Assembly: GCA_023393475.1 (NCBI GenBank) | Contig: JAEWLC010000099.1 | Coordinates: 1-45,768, forward strand | Source: Pseudomonadota bacterium | GTDB lineage: Bacteria; Pseudomonadota; Alphaproteobacteria; Rhizobiales; Devosiaceae | Reading direction: 5' to 3' | DNA length: 45,768 nt | Shown here: positions 7,942 to 17,566 of the stretch, piece after piece | Numbering within the stretch: the stretch's first letter is position 1 | How the letters are laid out: each line of letters begins with the position of its first letter | Translations under genes and position numbers: made by a program | Notes under the pieces: model-generated | Database searches by the model: none | The model's input: the letters and a program-made list of their open reading frames with translations, nothing else | Told to the model about the DNA's origin: nothing

Positions 7942-7987
7942 AATCACAGCTTATCACGTTGAGTAGATCAATCAACTTGCCTTATTC
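7940..7987 (+). promoter_or_regulatory. katG promoter with OxyR/LysR-type site
   Basis: ATAA-N7-TTAT at 7940-7954 is a perfect dyad fitting the LysR T-N11-A rule and half of the OxyR ATAG-N7-CTAT pattern. A second dyad GTTGA-N9-TCAAC lies at 7958-7976. A candidate katG promoter is TTGAGT (7959-7964), a 17-bp spacer and TTATTC (7982-7987), which places the OxyR-like dyad just upstream of the -35, the usual activating position. The match is by eye and the promoter hexamers are moderate. Confidence 0.5.
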
Positions 7988-8038
7988 TCGGCGCTGAGTC
8001 AGAACGCCGCCAACCACTCAAGACCCAGGAGAATAGAC

Positions 8039-10228
<2,190 letters not shown>

Positions 10229-10251
10229 CGGCCAGGTCTATCAACTGAATG

Positions 10252-10282
10252 GCCCGGATCGCCTAGCGATCCGGGCTTTTTT
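10252..10282 (+). terminator. Rho-independent terminator of katG
   Basis: A perfect 11-bp stem (GCCCGGATCGC / GCGATCCGGGC) with loop CTA is followed by six T residues. It lies 23 bases after the katG stop. Confidence 0.95.
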
Positions 10283-10315
10283 GTTGCCCACCAGAACCTT
10301 GTCCGGTTCCGTACA

Positions 10316-10328
10316 ATTTGAATCAAAT
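10316..10328. promoter_or_regulatory. 13-bp palindrome centred on a GANTC site
   Basis: ATTTGA-A-TCAAAT is a perfect palindrome, 80 bases before the DUF2336 gene, and its centre is GAATC, the CcrM-type GANTC methylation target of alphaproteobacteria. A TACAAT -10-like hexamer (10312-10317) overlaps its left edge. An operator or methylation-sensitive promoter element is possible but unproven. Confidence 0.4.
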
Positions 10329-10408
10329 CACGCGCCGTACCTTCAGCGCACGCACCGAACTCACGGGTCAATCTGCATGTCAGTCGGCAGAAGCCGGAGG
10401 GAAGTGAC

Positions 10409-11539
10409 ATGACAGAGATGGAAGAAGGCACGACGAAGGCCTTCTCGACGTTCAGGGTGCTGAACGGGGACTCCAACATCGTGGAACGCGAGCAGCTGTT
10501 CCGCAACATGGCCCAGCTCTACTCCTATGTGTCGGATCGCTGCGATGACGAGCAGGTCGCGCAGTACGACGAGGTGCTGTGCCAGCTGGCCGAACTGGTC
10601 GAAGCCGAGGCGCGGGCCCATGTGGCCAAGCTTCTTGCGCCGCTCGACCGTGCACCCGGCAACGTGGTGGTACGGCTCGCCAACGATACGATCGAGGTCG
10701 CGCAGCCGCTGCTCGAGTTCTCGAACGTGCTCAGCGACGACGACCTCATCGAGATCATCGCCAAGCAGTCCGAGGAACACCGCGTGGCCATCGCCGGCCG
10801 CCAGCAGGTGACCGAGCGGGTGGGCGAGGCGATCGTCGAACATGGCGAGACGGCCTCGGTGGTCCGCCTGATCCGCAACACCAATGCCGAACTCGGCCAG
10901 GAAACGCTCGAGCGCATCGCCGGTCGTGCCGCACAGGATGCGGCGATCGCAGCGGACTTGCGTGGCCGTACCGATATCGACTGGAAGGCCATGAGCGCCG
11001 GCATCGATGCCGTCGGGGACAAGGTGCGCGAGACGATCGAGCAGATCGACCCGCGCGTCGATCCGGTCACGGTCGGGAAGGTGCAGGCTGTCGTCTACAA
11101 CCGCATGCGCAACCGGGCCGGCTTCTCCAGCCAGGACTGGAAGGTCGCCTACAACCAGGTGAAGGCGCTCTCCGATCGCAAGCAGCTCGACGAGCGCGCG
11201 CTGATCCGCTTCGCCCGCTTCGGCTACGGCCATCACACGGCGGCGGCGCTCACCATGCTGCTGCGCGTCGGTCCCGAAGTCTTCGTGAAGTGGCTTGCCA
11301 TGCAGGACTACGTGGCGATCACCGTGGCGCTCCGCGCACTCGGGATCCAGCCCGACCTGTTCGAGGCGATGATCGCTTCCATGCCCTGGCGCGATCTCCC
11401 GAGCCAGCCGGACCTGCAGAACGTGCGCAAGCGCTTCGAGGCCCTGAGCCGGGACGAGGCCGTGGGTATTTTTGAACTCTGGCGCACGCATGCCTTCCGC
11501 CGCCGGCTTCCCAACGAGGATGTCGTCGGCGCCGCCTGA
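10409..11539 (+). CDS. DUF2336 domain protein
   Basis: A 376-residue protein of the DUF2336 family, common in alphaproteobacteria and without a settled function. It looks all-helical, without membrane spans or signal peptide. Family-like stretches include REQLFRNMAQLYSYVSDRCDDEQVAQYDEVLCQL, APGNVVVRLANDTIEVAQPLLEFSNVLSDDDLIEII and RQQVTERVGEAIVEHGETASVVRLIRNTNAELG, which repeat the logic of HEAT-like helical pairs. The start has GGAGGG ideally placed. It is a single-gene unit, closed by the hairpin at 11570. In relatives, DUF2336 proteins have been connected with cell-cycle or c-di-GMP pathways; for this gene that is only a guess. Confidence 0.85.
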   Translation: MTEMEEGTTKAFSTFRVLNGDSNIVEREQLFRNMAQLYSYVSDRCDDEQVAQYDEVLCQLAELVEAEARAHVAKLLAPLDRAPGNVVVRLANDTIEVAQPLLEFSNVLSDDDLIEIIAKQSEEHRVAIAGRQQVTERVGEAIVEHGETASVVRLIRNTNAELGQETLERIAGRAAQDAAIAADLRGRTDIDWKAMSAGIDAVGDKVRETIEQIDPRVDPVTVGKVQAVVYNRMRNRAGFSSQDWKVAYNQVKALSDRKQLDERALIRFARFGYGHHTAAALTMLLRVGPEVFVKWLAMQDYVAITVALRALGIQPDLFEAMIASMPWRDLPSQPDLQNVRKRFEALSRDEAVGIFELWRTHAFRRRLPNEDVVGAA

Positions 11540-11569
11540 GTATCCAAAGTCTGTCCAGCCCAACTCTCA

Positions 11570-11595
11570 CGGCGGCCCGAATGGCCGCCGTTTTT
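11570..11595 (+). terminator. Rho-independent terminator after the DUF2336 gene
   Basis: An 8-bp stem CGGCGGCC / GGCCGCCG with loop CGAAT is followed by five T residues, 31 bases after the stop codon. Confidence 0.9.
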
Positions 11596-11621
11596 CTGAA
11601 GCGCTCACCCCAGAGGACAGA

Positions 11622-11978
11622 ATGTCGCTCGTTCCGGTTGTTGCCCTGATCGTCTTCCTGCTGCCGTATCTCGTCGCCCACGCCTTGCGCCAGTTCGCGC
11701 CGGCGGCAATCGCTCGGCTCGTCGGCCGCGTGTTCGACACCATCGCCTGGCTTGCCGCCGCCATCTGCGCCGGCCTCGGCGCATGGTGCGTGTTCTCGAT
11801 GAGCCAAAGCATCGCGCCGTGGAGCGGGCTCGGCGTGCTCGGCATGATCGGCTTCGTGATGCTCGGCTCGATCCTGTGGACGGCCTTCCATCTCGCCTAT
11901 CGCGTGCTCGTCCCCGCCAACCGCTTCAGCCGGTTCGCGCGGCTGCCGGTACATATCGAGGGCTGGCCGGCGGCGTAG
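11622..11978 (+). CDS. Small membrane protein, unrecognised
   Basis: A 118-residue hydrophobic protein I do not recognise. Three likely membrane helices: VVALIVFLLPYLVAHAL (about 6-22), AWLAAAICAGLGAWCVF (about 42-58) and LGVLGMIGFVMLGSILWTAF (about 70-90), followed by a short basic tail (YRVLVPANRFSRFARLP). The ATG at 11622 has AGAGGA five bases upstream. It stands alone between the DUF2336 terminator and an intergenic palindromic repeat. Coding character matches its neighbours. No function can be proposed. Confidence 0.75.
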   Translation: MSLVPVVALIVFLLPYLVAHALRQFAPAAIARLVGRVFDTIAWLAAAICAGLGAWCVFSMSQSIAPWSGLGVLGMIGFVMLGSILWTAFHLAYRVLVPANRFSRFARLPVHIEGWPAA

Positions 11979-12021
11979 GCTGCGTGCTACGTCCTTCGCC
12001 CCTCTGATCCATTCTCTCAGT

Positions 12022-12102
12022 CGTCATCCGCGGACTTGATCCGCGGACCCATGGGATGTCGCGGCCCCCGCTGGGTCCCCGGGTCTTCGCCCGGGGATGA
12101 CG
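12022..12102. repeat. Palindromic intergenic repeat, copy A (variant type)
   Basis: Outer arms CGTCATCC (12022-12029) and GGATGACG (12095-12102) enclose two inner hairpins, CCGCGGA-cttga-TCCGCGG and CCCCGGG-tcttcg-CCCGGGG, plus a GGACCCA / TGGGTCC pair. It shares the TCATCC...GGATGA frame and GGACCCA element with copies B to E but has different inner stems, so it is a related subtype. It sits between two converging genes. Confidence 0.75.
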
Positions 12103-12129
12103 GTGGTTTGAGGCAGCCGCAGTGGACAG

Positions 12130-12603
12130 CTACGCGTCCGCCCGCTCCACCAGTTCAGCCAGTTGTCCCGCCACGGTGCCCCAGCCGTCGTGGAAGCCGA
12201 GTTGCTCGTGCATGGCACGATCGGCCTGGCTCTTGTGCATTACGTAGGCCTGATACGCGGTGCCCTCGGGATGATCGGCCAGGGTGATGATCGCGGTGAT
12301 GAACGGGGTTTCGGCCGGGCGCCAGCCTTCGGTCAGCGAGTTGGTGAAGACCAGCCGCGCCCCCTCATCGACGGCCAGATAGCAGCCATCGAAATGCGGA
12401 GCGAAGTCGCCGCCATTCTCGCTGATGCGCGTCACCATGGCGCCACCCGGCGTCAGGTCCATCTCCGCGACACGGCACAGGGCAGGGCGGGGAATCCACC
12501 ACTGCTCGAAGCTCTTCGGGGTCGTCCAAGCGCTCCAGACCCGTTCGCGCGGCGCGCGGATGATGCGGTCGATGACGAGGTCGAGCTCGGGGTTGCGGGT
12601 CAT
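12130..12603 (-). CDS. SRPBCC/AHSA1-type protein
   Basis: A 157-residue START-like ligand-binding-fold protein. Typical AHSA1-family features are the start LVIDRIIRAPRERVWSAWTTPKSFEQWW, the central FDGCYLAVDEGARLVFTNSL, and the C-terminal MHEQLGFHDGWGTVAGQLAELV. Its ATG overlaps the TGA of the ArsR gene upstream (ATGA), so the two are translationally coupled. ArsR-SRPBCC pairs of this kind are widespread; the SRPBCC partner probably binds or detoxifies a hydrophobic compound that is also linked to the ArsR signal. The ligand is unknown. Confidence 0.85.
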   Translation of the reverse strand: MTRNPELDLVIDRIIRAPRERVWSAWTTPKSFEQWWIPRPALCRVAEMDLTPGGAMVTRISENGGDFAPHFDGCYLAVDEGARLVFTNSLTEGWRPAETPFITAIITLADHPEGTAYQAYVMHKSQADRAMHEQLGFHDGWGTVAGQLAELVERADA

Positions 12604-12941
12604 TTTGCTTCGTCCTTCTGTTCGTCGATGAGAAAGGCTTCGAGACGATCGGTACGCTGATCCCAAAGGAGCCGTTGTTCGCTCAGCCAGCCATCCACCA
12701 GCGCCAGCCGTTCGCGGTCGATCTCGCAGGTGCGCACCCGACCGTGCTTTGCCGTGCGGATGAGGCCGGCGTTCTCGAGCATGGCGATGTGCTTCATGAA
12801 CGAGGGCAGGGCCATGCCGAACGGTCCGGCGAGTTCGGTGATGCTGGCCGGGCGCTGCCCCAGCCGCGCGAGCACCGCGCGGCGCGTCGGGTCCGAGAGA
12901 GCCAGGAAGATATGGTCGAGTGCGTTCTGATGCTGAGCCAT
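12600..12941 (-). CDS. ArsR-family transcriptional regulator
   Basis: A 113-residue winged-helix repressor. The DNA-binding domain runs HIFLALSDPTRRAVLARLGQRPASITELAGPFGMALPSFMKHIAMLENAGLIRTAKHGRVRTCEID (about 10-75). It lacks the Cys clusters of metal-sensing ArsR proteins, as is normal for members paired with SRPBCC genes. The ATG at 12941 lies just downstream of a perfect inverted repeat (12963-12986), the likely autorepression operator. First gene of a two-gene coupled operon with the SRPBCC gene. Divergent from the ArsR-methyltransferase gene. Confidence 0.88.
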   Translation of the reverse strand: MAQHQNALDHIFLALSDPTRRAVLARLGQRPASITELAGPFGMALPSFMKHIAMLENAGLIRTAKHGRVRTCEIDRERLALVDGWLSEQRLLWDQRTDRLEAFLIDEQKDEAK

Positions 12942-12944
12942 GCG

Positions 12945-12986
12945 ACTAAGTATCGCCTCAAAACACTTAGCGCAAGAGCTAAGTGT
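12945..12986 (-). promoter_or_regulatory. Operator of the ArsR-SRPBCC operon
   Basis: ACACTTAG-N8-CTAAGTGT (12963-12986) is a perfect 8-bp inverted repeat, and a third half-site ACTAAGT lies at 12945-12951, directly before the ArsR start. The position suggests autorepression by the ArsR protein. Binding is inferred. Confidence 0.65.
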
Positions 12987-13006
12987 CTAGTCCGAGAACT
13001 GCAGGC

Positions 13007-13048
13007 TGGACGTTCCCTCCATATCGGATATAAAGATATCTTTATATC
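13007..13048 (+). promoter_or_regulatory. Promoter and 22-bp palindromic operator of the ArsR-methyltransferase/metF operon
   Basis: The half GATATAAAGAT (13027-13037) is followed at once by its exact reverse complement (13038-13048), a perfect 22-bp palindrome ending 12 bases before the start codon. A candidate promoter TGGACG (13007-13012), 16-bp spacer, TATAAA (13029-13034) puts the -10 inside the palindrome, so a bound repressor would block RNA polymerase. The methyltransferase-fused ArsR encoded next door is the obvious ligand-responsive repressor. Confidence 0.7.
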
Positions 13049-13060
13049 TCGCGAGGCTCG

Positions 13061-14023
13061 ATGAACGATACGGCTGATCTGGTGGGGGTGCTGCGCGCGG
13101 CGGGGGAAACTACCCGGCTGCGCCTTCTGGCATTGCTGTCGGATGGCGAGCAGTCGGTCAAGGACCTTACCGAAATCCTCGGCCAGAGCCAGCCGCGGGT
13201 TTCGCGCCATCTCAAGCTGCTCGCCGATGCCGGCCTCGTCAGCCGCAATGCCGAAGGGGCGTGGGCCTATTACGGTCTGGCACCGGACGGTCCCGGCGGC
13301 GATCTCGCCCGCTGGCTGATCGACCGGTGGTCGCCCGAAGATCCGGACCGGCTGCGAGACCGGCAGCGGCTCGAATCCGTCAGGCTGCAGCAGGCCGAGC
13401 AGGCCGCCGCGTACTTCTCCAAGGTCGCCGACAGCTGGGACCTGCTGCGGTCGCTGCACGTGCCCGAGGAGGCGGTGGAGGCGGCAATCGTCGAGGCGCT
13501 GCAGGGTAGGGTGGTCGATACGCTGATCGACCTCGGGACCGGCACCGGTCGCATGCTTGAACTGCTGGCGGGGCACTATCGCCGCGGCATCGGCATCGAT
13601 GCCAGCCGCGAAATGATCGCGGTAGCGCGCGCCAAGCTGGCCCAGTGCGGCATCGGCCATGCCCAGGTGAGGCTGGGAGACATCGTCGATCTCGACGCCA
13701 GCGCCGGCCGCGCGGACGTCATCGTCATCCATCAGGTGCTGCACTATTTCGACGATCCGGGCCGCGTGCTGGCGCAGGCGCGCCGGGCGCTGAAGCCGGG
13801 TGGCGAGATGCTGATCATCGACTTTGCACCCCACACGCTCGAGTTCCTGCGCTCCCACCATGCCCACCGCCGACTCGGACTCAGCGAGGCTCAGATGGCT
13901 GGCTGGGCCAAGGCCGCCGACCTTGCGGTTACGGAGCTGCGCAGCTTTCCACCGACCAATACCGCCGAGGGCCTGACGGTCTGCCTCTGGCGCCTTACCG
14001 ACGAGACGGAAACTTCCCTATGA
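13061..14023 (+). CDS. ArsR-family regulator fused to a SAM-dependent methyltransferase domain
   Basis: A 320-residue two-domain protein. Residues 1-95 form an ArsR winged helix (AAGETTRLRLLALLSDGEQSVKDLTEILGQSQPRVSRHLKLLADAGLV). Residues 110-310 form a class I methyltransferase fold with SAM motif LGTGTGRM starting at 158, GIGIDASREMI, and VIVIHQVLHYFDDPGRVLAQARRALKPGGEMLIIDF. Its TGA overlaps the metF ATG (ATGA), so it is coupled to methionine/folate metabolism. The layout recalls the SahR group of ArsR regulators, which respond to S-adenosylhomocysteine and control methionine-cycle genes; here the fused domain could sense SAM or SAH. That assignment is an inference. Confidence 0.88.
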   Translation: MNDTADLVGVLRAAGETTRLRLLALLSDGEQSVKDLTEILGQSQPRVSRHLKLLADAGLVSRNAEGAWAYYGLAPDGPGGDLARWLIDRWSPEDPDRLRDRQRLESVRLQQAEQAAAYFSKVADSWDLLRSLHVPEEAVEAAIVEALQGRVVDTLIDLGTGTGRMLELLAGHYRRGIGIDASREMIAVARAKLAQCGIGHAQVRLGDIVDLDASAGRADVIVIHQVLHYFDDPGRVLAQARRALKPGGEMLIIDFAPHTLEFLRSHHAHRRLGLSEAQMAGWAKAADLAVTELRSFPPTNTAEGLTVCLWRLTDETETSL

Positions 14024-14919
14024 GCACCGACTACACCGATCGCCCGAGCCGCCGCAGCCCGGACGCGCGGCCCGATTTCCTCGTCTCGTTCGAGTTCTTC
14101 CCGCCCAAGACGGACGCGATGGAGGAGCGCTTCTGGGACTCGATCCACAAGCTCGCTCCGCTTCATCCGCGCTTCGTGTCGGTGACCTATGGCGCCGGTG
14201 GCTCGACGCGCGAGCGCACGCTGCGCATGGTCAAGGAAGTGAAGGCGCAGACCGGCGTCGATGCCGCGGCGCACCTAACCTGCGTGGGCGCCAGCCGCGA
14301 CGAGGTGGATGAGGTCGTGCGCGGCTACAAGGATGCGGGCATCACCCGTATCGTGGCGCTGCGCGGCGATCCGGCCGAGGGCATCGGCCAGCCCTTCATC
14401 CCGCATCCGGATGGCTATCGCAATGCGGCCGACCTCGTGGCCGGCATCCGCAAGATCGGCGACTTCGATATCTCGGTTGCGGCCTATCCCGACAAGCACC
14501 CGCAGTCGCCGGACTGGGACACCGAGATCGACAATCTGAAGCGCAAGCTCGATGCCGGGGCGACCCGCGCCATCACGCAGATGTTCTTCGATAACGACGA
14601 CTACTTCCGCCTCGTCGACCGGGCCCAGGCCGCCGGCATCACTGCACCGATCGTGCCCGGCATTCAGCCGATCCACTCGTTCAGACAAATATCGAGCTTT
14701 GCGGCCAAGAACGGTGCATCCATTCCAGGCTGGATGGCGGATCGGTTCGAGGGGCTGGACGACGACCCCGAGACCCATGCGCTGGTTGCATCGGCGGTAG
14801 CCGCCGAGCAGGTGTTGGAACTCGTCGACAATGGGATTACCGAGTTCCACTTCTTTACGCTGAACCGCTCCAACCTGGTTCTGGCGCTGGCGCGACTGCT
14901 GGGCTACCGCCCCGACTGA
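14020..14919 (+). CDS. metF: Methylenetetrahydrofolate reductase [NAD(P)H]
   Basis: A 299-residue FAD enzyme that reduces 5,10-methylene-THF to 5-methyl-THF, the methyl donor for methionine synthesis. It has the family start FLVSFEFFPPKTDAMEERFWDSI, SVTYGAGGSTRERT, AAHLTCVGASRDEVDEVVRGYKDAGITRIVALRGDP, YPDKHPQSPDWDTEIDNLKRKLDAGATRAITQMFFD, and the C-terminal GITEFHFFTLNRSNLVLALARLLGY. The start is fixed by the 4-bp overlap with the upstream regulator. Same operon, so controlled from the palindromic promoter at 13007-13048. Confidence 0.97.
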   Translation: MSTDYTDRPSRRSPDARPDFLVSFEFFPPKTDAMEERFWDSIHKLAPLHPRFVSVTYGAGGSTRERTLRMVKEVKAQTGVDAAAHLTCVGASRDEVDEVVRGYKDAGITRIVALRGDPAEGIGQPFIPHPDGYRNAADLVAGIRKIGDFDISVAAYPDKHPQSPDWDTEIDNLKRKLDAGATRAITQMFFDNDDYFRLVDRAQAAGITAPIVPGIQPIHSFRQISSFAAKNGASIPGWMADRFEGLDDDPETHALVASAVAAEQVLELVDNGITEFHFFTLNRSNLVLALARLLGYRPD

Positions 14920-14928
14920 TCCCGAAGT

Positions 14929-14945
14929 GTTCAGCGTCCGTTCAG
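14929..14945 (+). promoter_or_regulatory. GTTCAG direct repeats with 11-bp period
   Basis: GTTCAG-cgtcc-GTTCAG gives two identical hexamers at an 11-bp period, the spacing used by OmpR/PhoB-type response regulators. It lies 118 bases before the exported Ala/Pro-rich protein gene. Two GANTC sites (14949-14953 and 14976-14980) follow. The regulator is unknown. Confidence 0.35.
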
Positions 14946-15062
14946 GTCGAATCCGGTAGGGTCGAGGGTAGGGTCGATTCCCGGGCCATCCACAAAATGG
15001 CCCTATTGATTGAGTTCCGTCCGGGGCGAAGGTGGGCGGGGCAAGTTGAAGGACAGCAGCCA

Positions 15063-15776
15063 ATGAAACTCGATGCGAAGGTGAAGGGCGGATTGGCCTG
15101 GGCCGGCCTCGTCGTCGTTCTCGCGGTACCCGCCGCGGACATGATCTTCGGCAAGCCTACCAGCGAAACCGCAGCCACCGTGACATCCGATGCGTCGGCA
15201 ACTGCGACGGGCAACAAGGCCCCGGCGCTGAAGGCTCCGGTCGCGGCCACCGATCCGATCCAGACGGCCAGCGTCGATGAGGCGCCGGTGGTCGACAAGT
15301 TCCTCAAGTCCGGCAAGAAGCTGCCGTCGTACATCTCCGATGCCGACGAAGTGCAGCCGGTCGCAACAACTGCTCCGGCAATCAAGGCGCCCGCGGTGAA
15401 GCCGCCGGTGGCGGTCACCACGCCGACCACCGTCGCGACGGCCCCGAAGGAGAATCCGCCGATTCCGCTGCCGCGCAGTGCCCGTCCGCAGACGACGCAG
15501 GTCGCCGCGCTCCCGGCCGACGAGGAACCGCTGATCATCGACCAGCCCACGGTCCGTCAGCCGCCGCAGGCAGCTGTCGATCGCTACGGCAACCGGGACG
15601 ACGTTGTTACCGGCGACCAGCTGGAGGAATGGGATTCCGGTTCTCTCGCCGAGTACCTCGAGCGCAAGGGCCTGATGAACGAGTCGTCCCCGCGGCCGTC
15701 CGATGACGAGATCGTGTATCTCGACGAGGCGCCGAACCGGCCAGTCAGGCGGAACCTCGATTTCTTCCTCTTCTGA
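15063..15776 (+). CDS. Membrane-anchored Ala/Pro-rich periplasmic protein, unrecognised
   Basis: A 237-residue protein without a family I recognise. The N-terminus MKLDAKVKGGLAWAGLVVVLAVPAADMIF is a single signal-anchor-like membrane segment (about 9-28). The rest is low-complexity, rich in Ala, Pro, Thr and Val (for example PAIKAPAVKPPVAVTTPTTVATAPK), probably extended and periplasmic. A more ordered C-terminal part (DRYGNRDDVVTGDQLEEWDSGSLAEYLERKGLM, about 177-210) could bind a partner. The ATG at 15063 is preferred over an upstream ATG at 14997 because AAGGACAG precedes it and the anchor then sits at the N-terminus. Confidence 0.7.
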   Translation: MKLDAKVKGGLAWAGLVVVLAVPAADMIFGKPTSETAATVTSDASATATGNKAPALKAPVAATDPIQTASVDEAPVVDKFLKSGKKLPSYISDADEVQPVATTAPAIKAPAVKPPVAVTTPTTVATAPKENPPIPLPRSARPQTTQVAALPADEEPLIIDQPTVRQPPQAAVDRYGNRDDVVTGDQLEEWDSGSLAEYLERKGLMNESSPRPSDDEIVYLDEAPNRPVRRNLDFFLF

Positions 15777-15781
15777 CTTCA

Positions 15782-15806
15782 TCGGCCGCCCCCAACAGGC
15801 GGCCGA
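15782..15806 (+). terminator. Possible terminator hairpin
   Basis: A 9-bp stem TCGGCCGCC / GGCGGCCGA with a 7-base loop starts six bases after the stop codon. The following AACTTTCT is only mildly T-rich, so termination may be partial. Confidence 0.5.
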
Positions 15807-15900
15807 AACTTTCTCGGGGGCATCGATGCAAGCTGCCACATGCCTGAAGGCTATCAATTTCGGATTCGGCGGCTATTGTGCGCCCCGGTCGGAGAAGGTC

Positions 15901-16599
15901 ATGTCGGTCTGGAGTCGACTTTCGGCATTGGTGGGTTCGGTATCGGAGCGGACGGGTATCGTCGGTTCGCTCGCGAACGTGCTCGACCCGGACAACTGGC
16001 TGCCAGGTGGCCGTGATGCGGCCTTCACGCTGGCGCTGATTGCACTCTCGGCAAAGATGGCGGTGTCGGACGGCGTGGTGACCGCTTCCGAACTGCGGGC
16101 CTTCCAGCGTACCGTCGATATTCCCGCAGGTATCGAGCAGCAGGTCGACAAGCTGTTCAAGCTCGCCCAGCAGGATGTGGCCGGCTACGAGTCCTACGCC
16201 AAGAAGATCCGCCGGTTCTTCTCGGACAGCCCGGACACGCTCGAGCACGTGCTCGACAGCCTGTTCTTCATCGCCTCGGCGGACGGCATGATCCACGAGA
16301 GCGAGCTCGACTACCTCAAGAATGTCAGCGACATCTTCGGCTTCGATGATGCCCGTTTCGAGCAGTTGACCGCCCAGCACGTGCTGTTCGAGCGCGGCGT
16401 CGATCCATTCGCTGTGCTCGGTCTGGCGCCGACGGCCGACCGCGACGAGGTCAAGCGCGTCTATCGGCTGCTCGTCGCCGAGCACCATCCCGACCGGCTG
16501 ATCGCCAAGGGTGTGCCGGAGGAACTGATCGACGTGGCGACGGCTCGCATGGCCTCGATCAACAACGCCTACAACCAGATCATGAAGCGCGCGGCTTGA
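15901..16599 (+). CDS. TerB-DnaJ (DjlA/DjiA-like) co-chaperone
   Basis: A 232-residue protein with an N-terminal TerB-like helical domain (about 35-155; FTLALIALSAKMAVSDGVVTASELRAFQR and VLDSLFFIASADGMIHESELDYL are the paired acidic motifs) and a C-terminal J domain (about 168-230; DPFAVLGLAPTADRDEVKRVYRLLVAEHHPDRL) with the HPD tripeptide at 196-198 that stimulates DnaK. No N-terminal membrane helix like that of E. coli DjlA is evident. The ATG at 15901 has GGAGAAGG upstream. In related genomes this gene lies near rnpB and the dcw cluster, as here. The -35 box of rnpB overlaps its stop codon. Confidence 0.88.
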   Translation: MSVWSRLSALVGSVSERTGIVGSLANVLDPDNWLPGGRDAAFTLALIALSAKMAVSDGVVTASELRAFQRTVDIPAGIEQQVDKLFKLAQQDVAGYESYAKKIRRFFSDSPDTLEHVLDSLFFIASADGMIHESELDYLKNVSDIFGFDDARFEQLTAQHVLFERGVDPFAVLGLAPTADRDEVKRVYRLLVAEHHPDRLIAKGVPEELIDVATARMASINNAYNQIMKRAA

Positions 16600-16625
16600 C
16601 GGGCAGGGGCTTGGCCCCACATATG
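16596..16625 (+). promoter_or_regulatory. Promoter of rnpB
   Basis: TTGACG (16596-16601) and CATATG (16620-16625), 18 bases apart, predict transcription from about 16632, the first base of the RNase P RNA end helix. The -35 contains the TGA stop of the upstream J-domain gene. Confidence 0.6.
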
Positions 16626-16631
16626 CCCCTC

Positions 16632-17009
<378 letters not shown>

Positions 17010-17076
17010 ACTTCCATCCTTCGGCGACTGCATCACGAGGGCAGGTCAAGTTCACACGACGTTATGTATGAAAAAC

Positions 17077-17105
17077 TTGACACAGTGTCGGGTAATGCAT
17101 ACCTG
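17077..17105 (+). promoter_or_regulatory. Promoter with overlapping 11-bp palindrome
   Basis: A consensus -35 TTGACA (17077-17082) is followed after 17 bases by a weak TACCTG. The palindrome GACAC-A-GTGTC (17079-17089) overlaps the -35, a good position for autorepression by the XRE protein encoded two genes on. Confidence 0.45.
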
Positions 17106-17130
17106 TTGCCTGGAACAGTGGAGGTTTGCC

Positions 17131-17562
17131 ATGTCGATGAAGGAATGGACGCCGGTCATCCAGTTGGTCGGGGTGATGCTTGTCGCCGGATGGTTGTTGT
17201 TCGACGGGCTGGGCGGTGGGTTCAGCACCGCTGATTTCGCCGCCGTGGCGATGCGGCTGGTTTGGGTGATCGGTGCGGCGATAGTCTTCAACATCGCCAT
17301 GACGATCCTTGTCGCCATCGGCGTAGGCATCGTCACGAGGGCTGAGTTCAAGGACGAGAAGGCCGACGAGCGGGATATCGCGATCGATGCGAAGTCTATG
17401 CGGAATGGTGGCGTGATCACCTCGAGCGTCGCCGCGCTGAGCCTCATCGCCATCGCCTTGGGCGTGGTGCCGATCTTTGCGGTCTATGCCCTGTTCCTCG
17501 CGCCGTTGCTCGGCGGTGCGACCGATGCGGTGTCGCGCATCGTCTACTATCGGATCGGCTGA
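17131..17562 (+). CDS. Small membrane protein paired with an XRE regulator
   Basis: A 143-residue protein with about four hydrophobic helices (about 9-26, 38-65, 93-112, 115-130) and one charged loop between helices two and three, RAEFKDEKADERDIAIDAKSMRNG (about 69-92). It resembles the small membrane proteins often encoded beside short XRE regulators (DUF2178-like), but I cannot assign a function. The ATG at 17131 has GGAGG seven bases upstream; longer upstream reading belongs to rnpB. The XRE gene starts four bases after its stop, so the two form an operon. Confidence 0.72.
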   Translation: MSMKEWTPVIQLVGVMLVAGWLLFDGLGGGFSTADFAAVAMRLVWVIGAAIVFNIAMTILVAIGVGIVTRAEFKDEKADERDIAIDAKSMRNGGVITSSVAALSLIAIALGVVPIFAVYALFLAPLLGGATDAVSRIVYYRIG

Positions 17563-17566
17563 TCCG

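Noticed and set aside
14920..15062. SAM or SAH riboswitch near metF
   Set aside because: No conserved riboswitch core was seen before or after metF; the palindromic operator explains control better.
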